Shown one piece after another: positions 14,772 through 21,642 of a stretch of 64,000 nucleotides of DNA (its first letter is position 1; each line of letters begins with the position of its first letter). The position numbers were made by a program, and so were the translations under genes. The notes under the pieces are model-generated. The model had not been told where the DNA came from. It made no database searches and saw only the letters and a list, made by a program, of their open reading frames with translations. Origin of the DNA: Terribium retamae (GTDB lineage: Bacteria; Pseudomonadota; Alphaproteobacteria; Rhizobiales; Rhizobiaceae); the NCBI RefSeq assembly GCF_022347545.1, contig NZ_JAKREW010000020.1:33808-97807 (forward strand), given 5' to 3'.

Positions 14772-14969
14772 TTATTCCAGTTTGGTTGGACGCCAACCGC
14801 TATCTAGCGCCTGCATTACAAGCGTCAGCAGGCGCGGAACTGGACGCGGGTTCGTCTCCCGTTCGAATTCGCTAATCCGCATTGGCGAGCCGTAATCCAA
14901 CAATGCGGCAAGCTCCGCTTGGGTCATTCCCAAACGGAGCCTGATTTCTTTGAAGGTGGCGGGTGTCAT
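14772..14969 (-). CDS. XRE-family helix-turn-helix regulator
   Basis: The product is 65 residues and consists almost entirely of one HTH domain: FKEIRLRLGMTQAELAALLD with a second helix region GSPMRISEFERETNPRPVP. Such stand-alone domains act as dimeric Cro-like repressors or activators. The gene starts inside the stop of the preceding gene (ATGA) and is followed by a hairpin, so it is the last gene of the early transcript. It may control the switch to late genes; that is inference from position. Confidence 0.8.
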   Translation of the reverse strand: MTPATFKEIRLRLGMTQAELAALLDYGSPMRISEFERETNPRPVPRLLTLVMQALDSGWRPTKLE

Positions 14970-15265
14970 GTGGCCGCTTCTTCTGGAAATAGGTCGTGAA
15001 TCTCAAGAGCGCCACGCAATGCGATGGCTTCATCACCAACGGCCGCGACAACGTTCCGCCCATGTGCTCGTCGCATGGACTGGCTGCCCATTGACGATGA
15101 AGACTTAATGGCACGCAGATGTGCTTTTCCGGCTTTTGGCGCTTCGCTTCGGTTGTTACCAAGTCTTCGCTCAAGTTGGTCGCGCGAATAGGAGCGTGCT
15201 AACTGTTTCATCCACGGCGTGTACCACGTTGAGTAATCGACGTCGTCGCTCCCATACTGTCTCAC
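14966..15265 (-). CDS. Phage protein of unknown function
   Basis: The product is 99 residues: an aromatic N-terminus (DYSTWYTPWMKQLARSYSRD), a basic middle (LERRLGNNRSEAPKAGKAHL) and an acidic end. The gene overlaps its neighbours on both sides by 4 bp (ATGA), which is strong evidence that it is translated. No family recognised. Confidence 0.65.
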   Translation of the reverse strand: MRQYGSDDVDYSTWYTPWMKQLARSYSRDQLERRLGNNRSEAPKAGKAHLRAIKSSSSMGSQSMRRAHGRNVVAAVGDEAIALRGALEIHDLFPEEAAT

Positions 15266-15417
15266 GCCAACATCCCCTGAAGTTTTTCCTTCTGCGCCTC
15301 GTATGCGGCGATAAGCGCCTTGTCCTGGTTATGCTCCATGTAGGAGCGCGCACGAGCAAGAATTCGTTCGCATTCGCTGATCGCTTCGATAACGCGGCGG
15401 GTCTGTTCTTTGGTCAT
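15262..15417 (-). CDS. Small helical phage protein of 51 residues
   Basis: The ATG at 15417 has AAGGAG 9 nt upstream. The product, MTKEQTRRVIEAISECERIL and onward, is a charged helical hairpin (ARARSYMEHNQDKALIAAYE). It ends in an ATGA overlap with the next gene. A 17-bp tandem repeat lies just upstream. Function unknown. Confidence 0.65.
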   Translation of the reverse strand: MTKEQTRRVIEAISECERILARARSYMEHNQDKALIAAYEAQKEKLQGMLA

Positions 15418-15448
15418 TTCCGTATCTCCTTCGTTGTTGAGATACATA

Positions 15449-15482
15449 TAGCGCATAAGCGTTACTAGCGCAATAGCGTTAC
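15449..15482 (-). repeat. 17-bp tandem repeat upstream of small gene
   Basis: Two adjacent 17-bp copies, TAGCGCATAAGCGTTAC and TAGCGCAATAGCGTTAC, differ at two positions. They lie 32 bp before the start of the gene at 15262-15417 and touch the stop of the VRR-NUC gene. Each copy is itself partly palindromic. They look like a protein-binding site controlling re-initiation of transcription. Confidence 0.5.
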
Positions 15483-15964
15483 GCTGCTTTTGTCGAATTA
15501 TTTTCGTTATCATTATCAGCCAACCAACCCCGCACAAGAGCAACCGCCTTGCTTGCCGCTTCGGCTTTGGTGGTGGCTCGCACAACCTCGACAGTGTGCC
15601 CAATCTTAGCGAGCGCTGCGTGCCTGCTTACTTGTGCCGGGCTTAGCTTGCCGTTGCCAACTTTGTTCTCAAACATCCGGATCCGGGCACCGGTAAGATA
15701 AATTCGCATGTCGGCCTCACCCGGCGTCATACCTGCCGCCGTTGCCTCTACCTGTGCACGCGGGCCGCGCTTAGCGCTGTTCTGGTCACCAGCCAGCAGG
15801 AACAGCCTGCCGTATTCCGGCAGCGCACGCAGGGCCTGCACTTGTGCCGCCTGCAGTTCCCATTCCTTCGGGTCGGCTGGCCTGGTGGTGACCTTCCCGT
15901 TGCGCGTCGTGAGGACGGTGCGGACACCATTTATGCGGACCGTCTGTCGGGTGGTTTTGGTCAT
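15479..15964 (-). CDS. VRR-NUC domain nuclease
   Basis: The product is 161 residues. The C-terminal half matches the VRR-NUC fold of the PD-(D/E)XK superfamily: PGEADMRIYL with Asp85, MFENKV with Glu99-x-Lys101, and LSPAQVSRHAALAKIGHTVE with Gln111. VRR-NUC enzymes process branched or flapped DNA. Its place beside the primase-helicase and the candidate origin fits a replication or recombination role. It ends DNDNENNSTKAA, another tmRNA-tag-like tail. Confidence 0.7.
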   Translation of the reverse strand: MTKTTRQTVRINGVRTVLTTRNGKVTTRPADPKEWELQAAQVQALRALPEYGRLFLLAGDQNSAKRGPRAQVEATAAGMTPGEADMRIYLTGARIRMFENKVGNGKLSPAQVSRHAALAKIGHTVEVVRATTKAEAASKAVALVRGWLADNDNENNSTKAA

Positions 15965-15987
15965 GTGATTGTCTCCCTGGCCGACCT

Positions 15988-16231
15988 TTTATCCATTTGT
16001 CCGTGGTGTCTTATACAGGGGTCGGAAAACCCCTTAAAAACACCTCTTAATGAATCTCTATGGATGAATGGATAAAAGGGTATAATATATATATAAGGTA
16101 TTGTATTATATATAGATTATTGGGTACCCTTTCGTCAATTTTGGGTATGGACGAAAGTGGACAAAACGGACGAAAGTTTTCTTTCATCCATGGACGAAAG
16201 GGTACCCTTGGATGGCATTTTCGGACGAAAG
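15988..16231. other. Candidate phage replication origin (iteron-like repeats and AT-rich element)
   Basis: This 270-bp non-coding stretch follows the primase-helicase gene. It holds five copies of GACGAAAG (direct: 16150-16157, 16169-16176, 16193-16200, 16224-16231; inverted: 16129-16136), relatives such as GGACAAAACGG and TGGATGAATGG, and a perfect 15-bp inverted repeat (GGGTACCCTTTCGTC at 16122-16136 and its complement at 16193-16207). Next to it is an extremely AT-rich run (about 16078-16118). Repeats plus a melting element beside a primase gene are the classical origin layout; function is inferred. Confidence 0.5.
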
Positions 16232-16234
16232 TTC

Positions 16235-18628
16235 CTAGCACCAAACAAGGCGCTTGCTTGACCGTCCCTTCGTCTCCAATTCAACCTCCATCGCCTTGCC
16301 CGCCGCCATTAGGTCTTTCAGGATTTCATCACGCTGACGCGCGTCGATCGCCTTCAAACGGTCGGCCAACCGGCCGCGCGTTATGCCCTTCTTTCCAGCG
16401 CTACGAATGAGGCCGGCAATGCGCTTGTAATTGGCCTCGCGCTGGTTATCGGAAAGCCTGTCCTCCACCTCGGCAAGCATGGACGCAGCACACGTCCAGG
16501 CAAGCGTTGCCGCCCATTCTATGTTGGCTTCAGATATTTCCGGAGTCTCCGGGTTGGTGCCGACAGAAACGATAAGCGCAAGCTTGATGGCGTTCTCAAG
16601 AATACGCTGCATGAATGGCCGCGATTCTGGATTGACCTTACGACTGCGCTCGTCAATCGACTCCTTTACCGACGCAAACAAACCAACTGCATCTTCAGTC
16701 CACGGCACGACGTACGGCTTGTTCTCACCAAACGGGGCGACCTTAATCTTTGCCTTAGCGAGGTTGCCGCGTTGTTTTGCGACATCGATGCCGGCCACGT
16801 CAGCCATTTTCATAAGGATGTCGTGCGGTACCCAACGAACGTCGCGCTTTGGCTTTACTGGATCGGGCCGACTTCCGGTAACATGGAAAAGCACCAGCCG
16901 AGGCAACAGCCCATCTTCTGCGCTGGCCGATGACAGGGCGCTCCAGAATTGCTCTGGAGTTGAAGTGCCATGAATGCACAGGTTTGGGTTGTAGATGCGC
17001 TTGGGCGGACTTCCGCGGTACGCTGCTCCTTCAAAATAGGTTGAGCTTGCCGAATAGTAGTCGCGCAAATCAGTGGAAATGGCACGCTGGTGGCTTCCGG
17101 CCTTTCGATCTGTAATGTCACGAATGAAACCACCAAACTCGTCAATCTGGCAGTTCACCGACTGGTTTTCTTCCAACACCTCTCGCAACGCGGACGCCGA
17201 CATAATTCGCGCTGGACCGCCGAACCTCTCAAAGACGCCCTGGCTTGCCATAAGCAGCCGCTTGATCTGGCTGCGCGCGTGTTCTTTACCGAAACCGGAC
17301 TCAGCCAAAGCTACCGTGTAGATGTTCGGCCGCGTGTCCCTGCCGCCCGTCGAAAAACGGGATCCGGCGAGGGATGCCACCAACGGCAGCGCTGCAGCCA
17401 GGGCCAAAGCGCGGCATGGCTGTTCGGACGAAGACACGATCCAGTCTATGATATCCTCAACCAAGCCGCCCGGCCGCGTAAGTGCCTCGAGGTCCGAAAT
17501 AGCCTCAAGTTTGTAATCCAGTGTATGTTCGTCTTCTTCATGTTCCGGCTCTGGTTCGGGCGCTGGGGTGTCCGCGACAGGCTGGGCTGCCCTTTTCTGC
17601 TTAGCCAAGGCTCGCTCAACCATGGGTGTAATGTCGACGTCCCGCGTGCCGTCGTCTTGATATTCCGGCTGCGGTATTGCTCTTGGCTGCTTGATTCCCG
17701 CGTCTAGACCGCGCCGGATCTTGGCGCGGATTTCTCTTTCACCATCCTTGGCCACAACACCATTAGCATAAGCGGCGTCGTACAAACCGTGTTCGGCCTC
17801 GGAGCGAGACAAGGCACCTGCTCCGACCAATGTGCCCAAGTTGAATGCGCTGCGGTTTACCGCCTCGCCCCGTCCGCCTTGTTGAGCCGTCGCCAACTCG
17901 CGCAACTCAGCTTCTACGGCGCGCTCCACATAGACCGTGTTTTCTCCTGGTGTATAGGTATAGTTTCCACAGATGGTGGGCGCTTGCTTTGGCAGCACGA
18001 GCCCCAAAAGCCAGTCCGGAGCCTCAGCTAGAGGCGGCAAGCCCTCACCGTCATAGTCGACCCATACGTACTCGCGACCATCTGCCGTGCGGCTGCCAGG
18101 CATTACCACATAGCCGCCACTTGAGCGCACGTCTAAGCCGCGCCCTAGGCCACCACGGTTGCGAATGCCTTGGTTGTGTTTGAAGAACCGGTGTTCGCCG
18201 CCACCCGCGGTCTTCGCTGTTGCAGTGGCGGGCAGAGCGCCGTGTTTCTCTTCAAGCGCCGCCAAAGTTTCATAGCCGTTGATGATATTGCCATCGTCGT
18301 CCTTGTGAACGTCGATGTCCAACACCCACGCGCCCAATTGTTCGCCGGTTGGCGATCCAATCATTGAACCGGGATTTCTTTCCCACAAAATATTAATGAT
18401 GCGGGGGCTTAAAGTGGCGCCTTTAAATCCGTTGCTTAGCCTCGGGGTCTTGGCCTTAAGAACGATGATTTCGCCGGTTTCAGGATCGAATTCGTTCGTT
18501 GTTTCATCCGCCTCACGGCACGGGAAAACGGGAACGTTGGCGCCCGCATACGAAAGGGCGACGTCACGAGGTGTGGTCAATTTCATGCCTTTGGTGAAAG
18601 GTCTATTCAGAAAGTCAAAAAGAGACAC
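16235..18628 (-). CDS. Prim-Pol primase-helicase (bifunctional primase N-terminus, DUF3987)
   Basis: The product is 797 residues from GTG 18628; ATG 18586 (MKLTTPRDVALSYAG) is a good alternative. Residues about 15-215 are a Prim-Pol domain with the catalytic acidic pair Asp104-x-Asp106 (WVLDIDVHKD), then GGEHRFFKHN and GLDVRSSGGYVVMPGS. From about 370 comes a DUF3987-type ATPase with VALAESGFGKEHARSQIKR as P-loop region and QIDEFGGFIRDI as a Walker B-like strand. Such proteins prime and unwind phage DNA. Non-coding repeats directly downstream are a candidate origin. Confidence 0.88.
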   Translation of the reverse strand: MSLFDFLNRPFTKGMKLTTPRDVALSYAGANVPVFPCREADETTNEFDPETGEIIVLKAKTPRLSNGFKGATLSPRIINILWERNPGSMIGSPTGEQLGAWVLDIDVHKDDDGNIINGYETLAALEEKHGALPATATAKTAGGGEHRFFKHNQGIRNRGGLGRGLDVRSSGGYVVMPGSRTADGREYVWVDYDGEGLPPLAEAPDWLLGLVLPKQAPTICGNYTYTPGENTVYVERAVEAELRELATAQQGGRGEAVNRSAFNLGTLVGAGALSRSEAEHGLYDAAYANGVVAKDGEREIRAKIRRGLDAGIKQPRAIPQPEYQDDGTRDVDITPMVERALAKQKRAAQPVADTPAPEPEPEHEEDEHTLDYKLEAISDLEALTRPGGLVEDIIDWIVSSSEQPCRALALAAALPLVASLAGSRFSTGGRDTRPNIYTVALAESGFGKEHARSQIKRLLMASQGVFERFGGPARIMSASALREVLEENQSVNCQIDEFGGFIRDITDRKAGSHQRAISTDLRDYYSASSTYFEGAAYRGSPPKRIYNPNLCIHGTSTPEQFWSALSSASAEDGLLPRLVLFHVTGSRPDPVKPKRDVRWVPHDILMKMADVAGIDVAKQRGNLAKAKIKVAPFGENKPYVVPWTEDAVGLFASVKESIDERSRKVNPESRPFMQRILENAIKLALIVSVGTNPETPEISEANIEWAATLAWTCAASMLAEVEDRLSDNQREANYKRIAGLIRSAGKKGITRGRLADRLKAIDARQRDEILKDLMAAGKAMEVELETKGRSSKRLVWC

Positions 18629-18630
18629 GC

Positions 18631-18966
18631 CTAGAAAGGCGCGTCTCTATCTCTAACAAGTTGCCTCAATCTTTTCGAACACCCATCCCAAATGGCGCCG
18701 ACGAACATTAGGACTTGTTCCTGGTCCCACTCGCCAAGGTCAGTGCCGAACTCCTCGACAAGCGGGGCAGCCGCATCCATACCACCCTCCCTTGCTTTGA
18801 GCTTGTATGCGTCCGGCCGCTTAAGGCGTCGAATGTCGTCAATTAGAGGCACGCAGGATACGCATAGCCATTTAGGGTCGTTGTCTCTGGAGTTTGTCAG
18901 GCCGATACCAATGCCGGAAGCGCGATCGCCGCAAAACCAGCATTCGGCTGGGTCATGTTCGCTCAT
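18631..18966 (-). CDS. Zinc-binding phage protein, DUF6511-like
   Basis: ATG 18966 overlaps the methyltransferase stop (ATGA), giving 111 residues; the long in-frame upstream extension is a shadow. The N-terminus has a zinc-finger pattern (CWFCGDRASGIGIGL, then WLCVSCVPLI), and the C-terminus a helical domain (WDQEQVLMFVGAIWDGCSKR). This layout resembles DUF6511 proteins of phages. Function unknown; possibly nucleic-acid binding. Confidence 0.7.
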   Translation of the reverse strand: MSEHDPAECWFCGDRASGIGIGLTNSRDNDPKWLCVSCVPLIDDIRRLKRPDAYKLKAREGGMDAAAPLVEEFGTDLGEWDQEQVLMFVGAIWDGCSKRLRQLVRDRDAPF

Positions 18967-20315
18967 GCTGCACCTGTTGAGAACAACGGCAGATTGTCGT
19001 TTGCTACCTGCTTTATTGCTTTTGCACGGCGGGTTGCCGGCCCTTTGTCCGCAAGCCGAAGCCGCTCGGCGATGTCGGACTGGTATTCTTCCTCGCGCTC
19101 GATAAGGATGCACCGCATGCCCTCGCGCCATGCCGCCTCGCCCGTGCTGCCACTGCCCGCGAAGGGATCCAGCACGAGGCCGCCTTTCGGTGTGACCAGT
19201 CGCACCAGCCATTGCATCAGGACGACCGGCTTTACGGTCGGGTGCTTGCTGCCTATGCGGTCTAGCTTGTCGGCTTTGGCCGTGTAGAAGAAGCGGGCGG
19301 CGGAGCCGGAGTCGCCGTACTGCGGCCCGCAGGGCGAATTACTGACGTCGGACCAGATGCCGCCCGTGCCGCGGGCGGTCGTTTCGGTGCCCGCCTTGCT
19401 GTCAGGAAACCCCGCAAGCACCTCGTCGCTGCCGTCGTGCGCGATGTTGGCGGGCCAGCGGCCAGTGGTGGCCCGGCCACCACTCTCGTCTCCTTTGAAC
19501 TGACCGTAGATGTCATTGCTGCTGGCGCTAGGGTTAAACCGCTCCTCATCACCAACCCGGCAGCCGTCGATGTTCAGCGCGCCCGTCCCGTGCTCGAGCA
19601 CATTTGCGGCAACCGTGCCAATCAACGGCTTGCGCGCGAGGCAGATCGGCTCCCACGCGGGCTTGAGCGCTGTGCCCCATCCTTGCCACTCCGCAGCCTG
19701 CGGAGTGGCGGCTTCGTCTCCTGCTTTTTCGTGATAGCCGCGCTCAAGGGCCTCCAACCGCCAAGGGCGATCATCGCCTTTGATCGCGCCGCCGACTAGA
19801 TTGGGCGGATTGCCAAGCTTCGATGCGTCAACGCGCACCTTCTCACGCTCCGCGCCGAAGTGCTTGTCAATCGCCTTCGACACATCATGCGACTTCGGAA
19901 ATCCCGACCCATAAACCCAAGCCAACTGGTCGCGAATTTCAAAGCCGGCGTCCTCGATCGCAACAGTCATACGGTGGTAGGTACGCGTGCCGGAGAACGC
20001 CACGACATGCCCGCCCGGCTTTAGAACACGAAACACCTCTGCCCAAAACTCGACGGCAAACGCTGTCTCGCCGGTATCCCATTGTTTACCCATGAAGCCA
20101 GCCGATGAGCGCGAATAGACATCGCCATCCCGCGTCGGCGCGCTGCCCTCTTTGCCGAACCGCTTCTGAATGGACACCAGCGCATACGGCGGATCCGTCA
20201 CAACGCTGTCAATGCTGTCGTCTGGCATAGCCCGGATAACGTCGCGGCAATCACCTGGACGCAATTCAACCTTGCCGTCGAGAAAAATTTGCGCTGGTGC
20301 AAGTTTCGTTGTCAT
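18963..20315 (-). CDS. DNA methyltransferase (N4-cytosine/N6-adenine type, DPPY motif)
   Basis: ATG 20315 has GGAG 7 nt upstream and gives 450 residues; the longer frame is not needed. The catalytic motif IV DPPY is at residues 41-44 and the SAM-binding motif I (LDPFAGSGST) lies near residue 395, which is the beta-class order. HPTVKPVVLMQWLVRLVT precedes it as usual. A large variable region sits between. No restriction enzyme is nearby, so it is an orphan methylase, perhaps for protection from host restriction. It ends ANDNLPLFSTGAA, similar to a tmRNA tag. Confidence 0.92.
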   Translation of the reverse strand: MTTKLAPAQIFLDGKVELRPGDCRDVIRAMPDDSIDSVVTDPPYALVSIQKRFGKEGSAPTRDGDVYSRSSAGFMGKQWDTGETAFAVEFWAEVFRVLKPGGHVVAFSGTRTYHRMTVAIEDAGFEIRDQLAWVYGSGFPKSHDVSKAIDKHFGAEREKVRVDASKLGNPPNLVGGAIKGDDRPWRLEALERGYHEKAGDEAATPQAAEWQGWGTALKPAWEPICLARKPLIGTVAANVLEHGTGALNIDGCRVGDEERFNPSASSNDIYGQFKGDESGGRATTGRWPANIAHDGSDEVLAGFPDSKAGTETTARGTGGIWSDVSNSPCGPQYGDSGSAARFFYTAKADKLDRIGSKHPTVKPVVLMQWLVRLVTPKGGLVLDPFAGSGSTGEAAWREGMRCILIEREEEYQSDIAERLRLADKGPATRRAKAIKQVANDNLPLFSTGAA

Positions 20316-20446
20316 TCCCACTCCACAAAATAGTCGGCGTACGTGGCGATGTTCATCATTGCATCTTCCAATGAACACAGGTCGGCTAGATACAAGTCAT
20401 AATCCGGCTCGTATTCGTGCGGCGCCATTAGCCAAGCGTAACTCAT
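20312..20446 (-). CDS. Small acidic phage protein of 44 residues
   Basis: ATG 20446 and stop 20312 both overlap the neighbouring genes by 4 bp (ATGA on each side). The product (MSYAWLMAPHEYEPDYDLYL, ending ADYFVEWE) is acidic and aromatic. The double overlap in this operon strongly supports translation. No family recognised; small acidic phage proteins are sometimes DNA mimics, which is only a possibility here. Confidence 0.6.
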   Translation of the reverse strand: MSYAWLMAPHEYEPDYDLYLADLCSLEDAMMNIATYADYFVEWE

Positions 20447-20652
20447 TCCGCTGCCTCAACTTGCGTAGCGGCGGCGGTTAGCGTTTGTGCAACCCATCGC
20501 GCCATCGATTCGTCGGAACATGAACAAACTGTGTTGCAATGAGCGTCCCACACTTCGTGAAGAACGCGTACGGTTTCTGTTGCGCCAGCCGGCCCGTTGC
20601 CGTTATTATCAACAGGCGTCGGCATATAGTAATACGGTCCGCCAACCATCAC
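20443..20652 (-). CDS. Small phage protein of about 69 residues, unknown
   Basis: The frame begins with MMVGGPYYYMPTPVDNNGNG and continues with a helical part containing a CNTVCSCSDESMARWVAQTL segment with three cysteines. It overlaps the Gp157-like gene upstream and the 44-residue gene downstream by 4 bp each. Function unknown. Confidence 0.65.
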   Translation of the reverse strand: MMVGGPYYYMPTPVDNNGNGPAGATETVRVLHEVWDAHCNTVCSCSDESMARWVAQTLTAAATQVEAAE

Positions 20653-21158
20653 GCCGCCCTTATCAAAATCGTTTCCTGCCCCGTCTTGAGCGCCGCACCC
20701 TTGACCGACTCGTTAGCAGCCAAGCGCTCCATGATTGCCTTCTTGTCCGGCTTGCGTTCCGTCACATAAGCCCACTTCGGAAGCTTCATGACGTCCGTCA
20801 CCTCGACGCTGTCGCGGCCCTTAGCAATGCTAACCGTGCCTTCGACAAGCTGTGCTTTCGGCAGGCCGGCCGCCTTAAGCACGCGGTACAGCATGGCGCG
20901 CGCAATCTCGTCTCGCCGTTCGTCCTTGGCCTTAAGCGACTGCAGGTCTTTAATGCGGTCCGCCCTTGCTTTAGCCATGCTTGCCGAATGACGCTGCATG
21001 GAGAGAAGGCGCGTCAACACAGAGTCCATATCCGTTTCGCCCTCCAGCATATCTCGGCGCAAGTCTTCGTCTTCCGCAAGTTCCGGAAACTGCATCGTAA
21101 GCGCATGAATGTGCGCCTCGAGCGTGGCTACGTTTGCCTGGATGAAGTTGTTGGTCAT
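20649..21158 (-). CDS. Siphovirus Gp157-like protein
   Basis: ATG 21158 (MTNNFIQANVATLEAHIHAL) has GGAGGAG upstream, giving 169 residues. The long N-terminal coiled-coil (KARADRIKDLQSLKAKDERR) followed by a basic domain and then WAYVTERKPDKKAIMERLAANE matches the Gp157 family of siphovirus early proteins. In streptococcal phages this family is linked to phage resistance and replication. It starts in a TAATG overlap and ends in Arg-Ala-Ala. Confidence 0.75.
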   Translation of the reverse strand: MTNNFIQANVATLEAHIHALTMQFPELAEDEDLRRDMLEGETDMDSVLTRLLSMQRHSASMAKARADRIKDLQSLKAKDERRDEIARAMLYRVLKAAGLPKAQLVEGTVSIAKGRDSVEVTDVMKLPKWAYVTERKPDKKAIMERLAANESVKGAALKTGQETILIRAA

Positions 21159-21361
21159 TAGTTCCACTCCTCCTTAGGATGATCTGCGGCCGCAGCGTCA
21201 ATAGCCTGCAACATAGTCGGCCCGTGCCACCACCGATTGCCTACACGCACAATCCATTCGCGAGTTGCGTCGTCTTGACTTATGCGCAAACTGGTATCGC
21301 TGCCATTCTCAACGTAGCCACACATGCGCCTTAGCGCCGCCATACGTTCGTCGTTTGTCAC
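21158..21361 (-). CDS. Small phage protein of 67 residues, unknown
   Basis: GTG 21361 has GAAGG about 6 nt upstream. The product shows a short helix (DERMAALRRMCGYVENG), a beta hairpin (LRISQDDATREWIVRVGNRW) and a final helix, as in small single-domain phage proteins. It overlaps the Gp157-like gene (TAATG). No family recognised. Confidence 0.6.
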   Translation of the reverse strand: MTNDERMAALRRMCGYVENGSDTSLRISQDDATREWIVRVGNRWWHGPTMLQAIDAAAADHPKEEWN

Positions 21362-21425
21362 TTGTAACCTTCACGCTTCATATTTGACGCATAAGGAGCG
21401 CCAACGTGTCATTTGTGCTTACCGC

Positions 21426-21446
21426 TTGTTGCGCATCGCGCAACAA
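21426..21446. other. Perfect 9-bp hairpin between early genes
   Basis: TTGTTGCGC-ATC-GCGCAACAA forms a 9-bp stem with a 3-nt loop in the 95-bp gap between the genes at 21457-21642 and 21158-21361. It has no T run, so it may slow transcription or protect mRNA ends rather than terminate. Confidence 0.45.
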
Positions 21447-21456
21447 TTCGTAGGCG

Positions 21457-21642
21457 CTACCACTCCCTCGCATGTGCCTGCGCCAACCGGATTGCGTCCT
21501 CTCGCACAATAATATACCCCGCATTCCGCAACGCCGTTACGCACTGCACCGCTAGCGCGGGTGCACCAACGTAACCGTTCACACAGCCGCGCAACTCCGC
21601 GGTAAGCACTTCTGTTGGTGTCTTGTTAGAATGGAATGTCAT
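21457..21642 (-). CDS. Small phage protein of 61 residues, unknown
   Basis: ATG 21642 lies inside the 3' end of the helicase gene (17-bp overlap). The product (MTFHSNKTPTEVLTAELRGC, ALAVQCVTALRNAGYIIVRE) is a small alpha/beta domain similar in layout to short phage proteins coupled to helicase genes. Function unknown. It is followed by a perfect hairpin. Confidence 0.6.
   Translation of the reverse strand: MTFHSNKTPTEVLTAELRGCVNGYVGAPALAVQCVTALRNAGYIIVREDAIRLAQAHAREW

Noticed and set aside
14656..14895. Plus-strand frame of 79 codons over the XRE regulator
   Set aside because: Antisense of the XRE gene and hairpin, with no ribosome site or recognisable fold.
16122..16231. CRISPR or attachment site at the GACGAAAG repeats
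   Set aside because: Irregular spacing of short boxes with an AT-rich block fits an origin better, and the integrase is 22 kb away.
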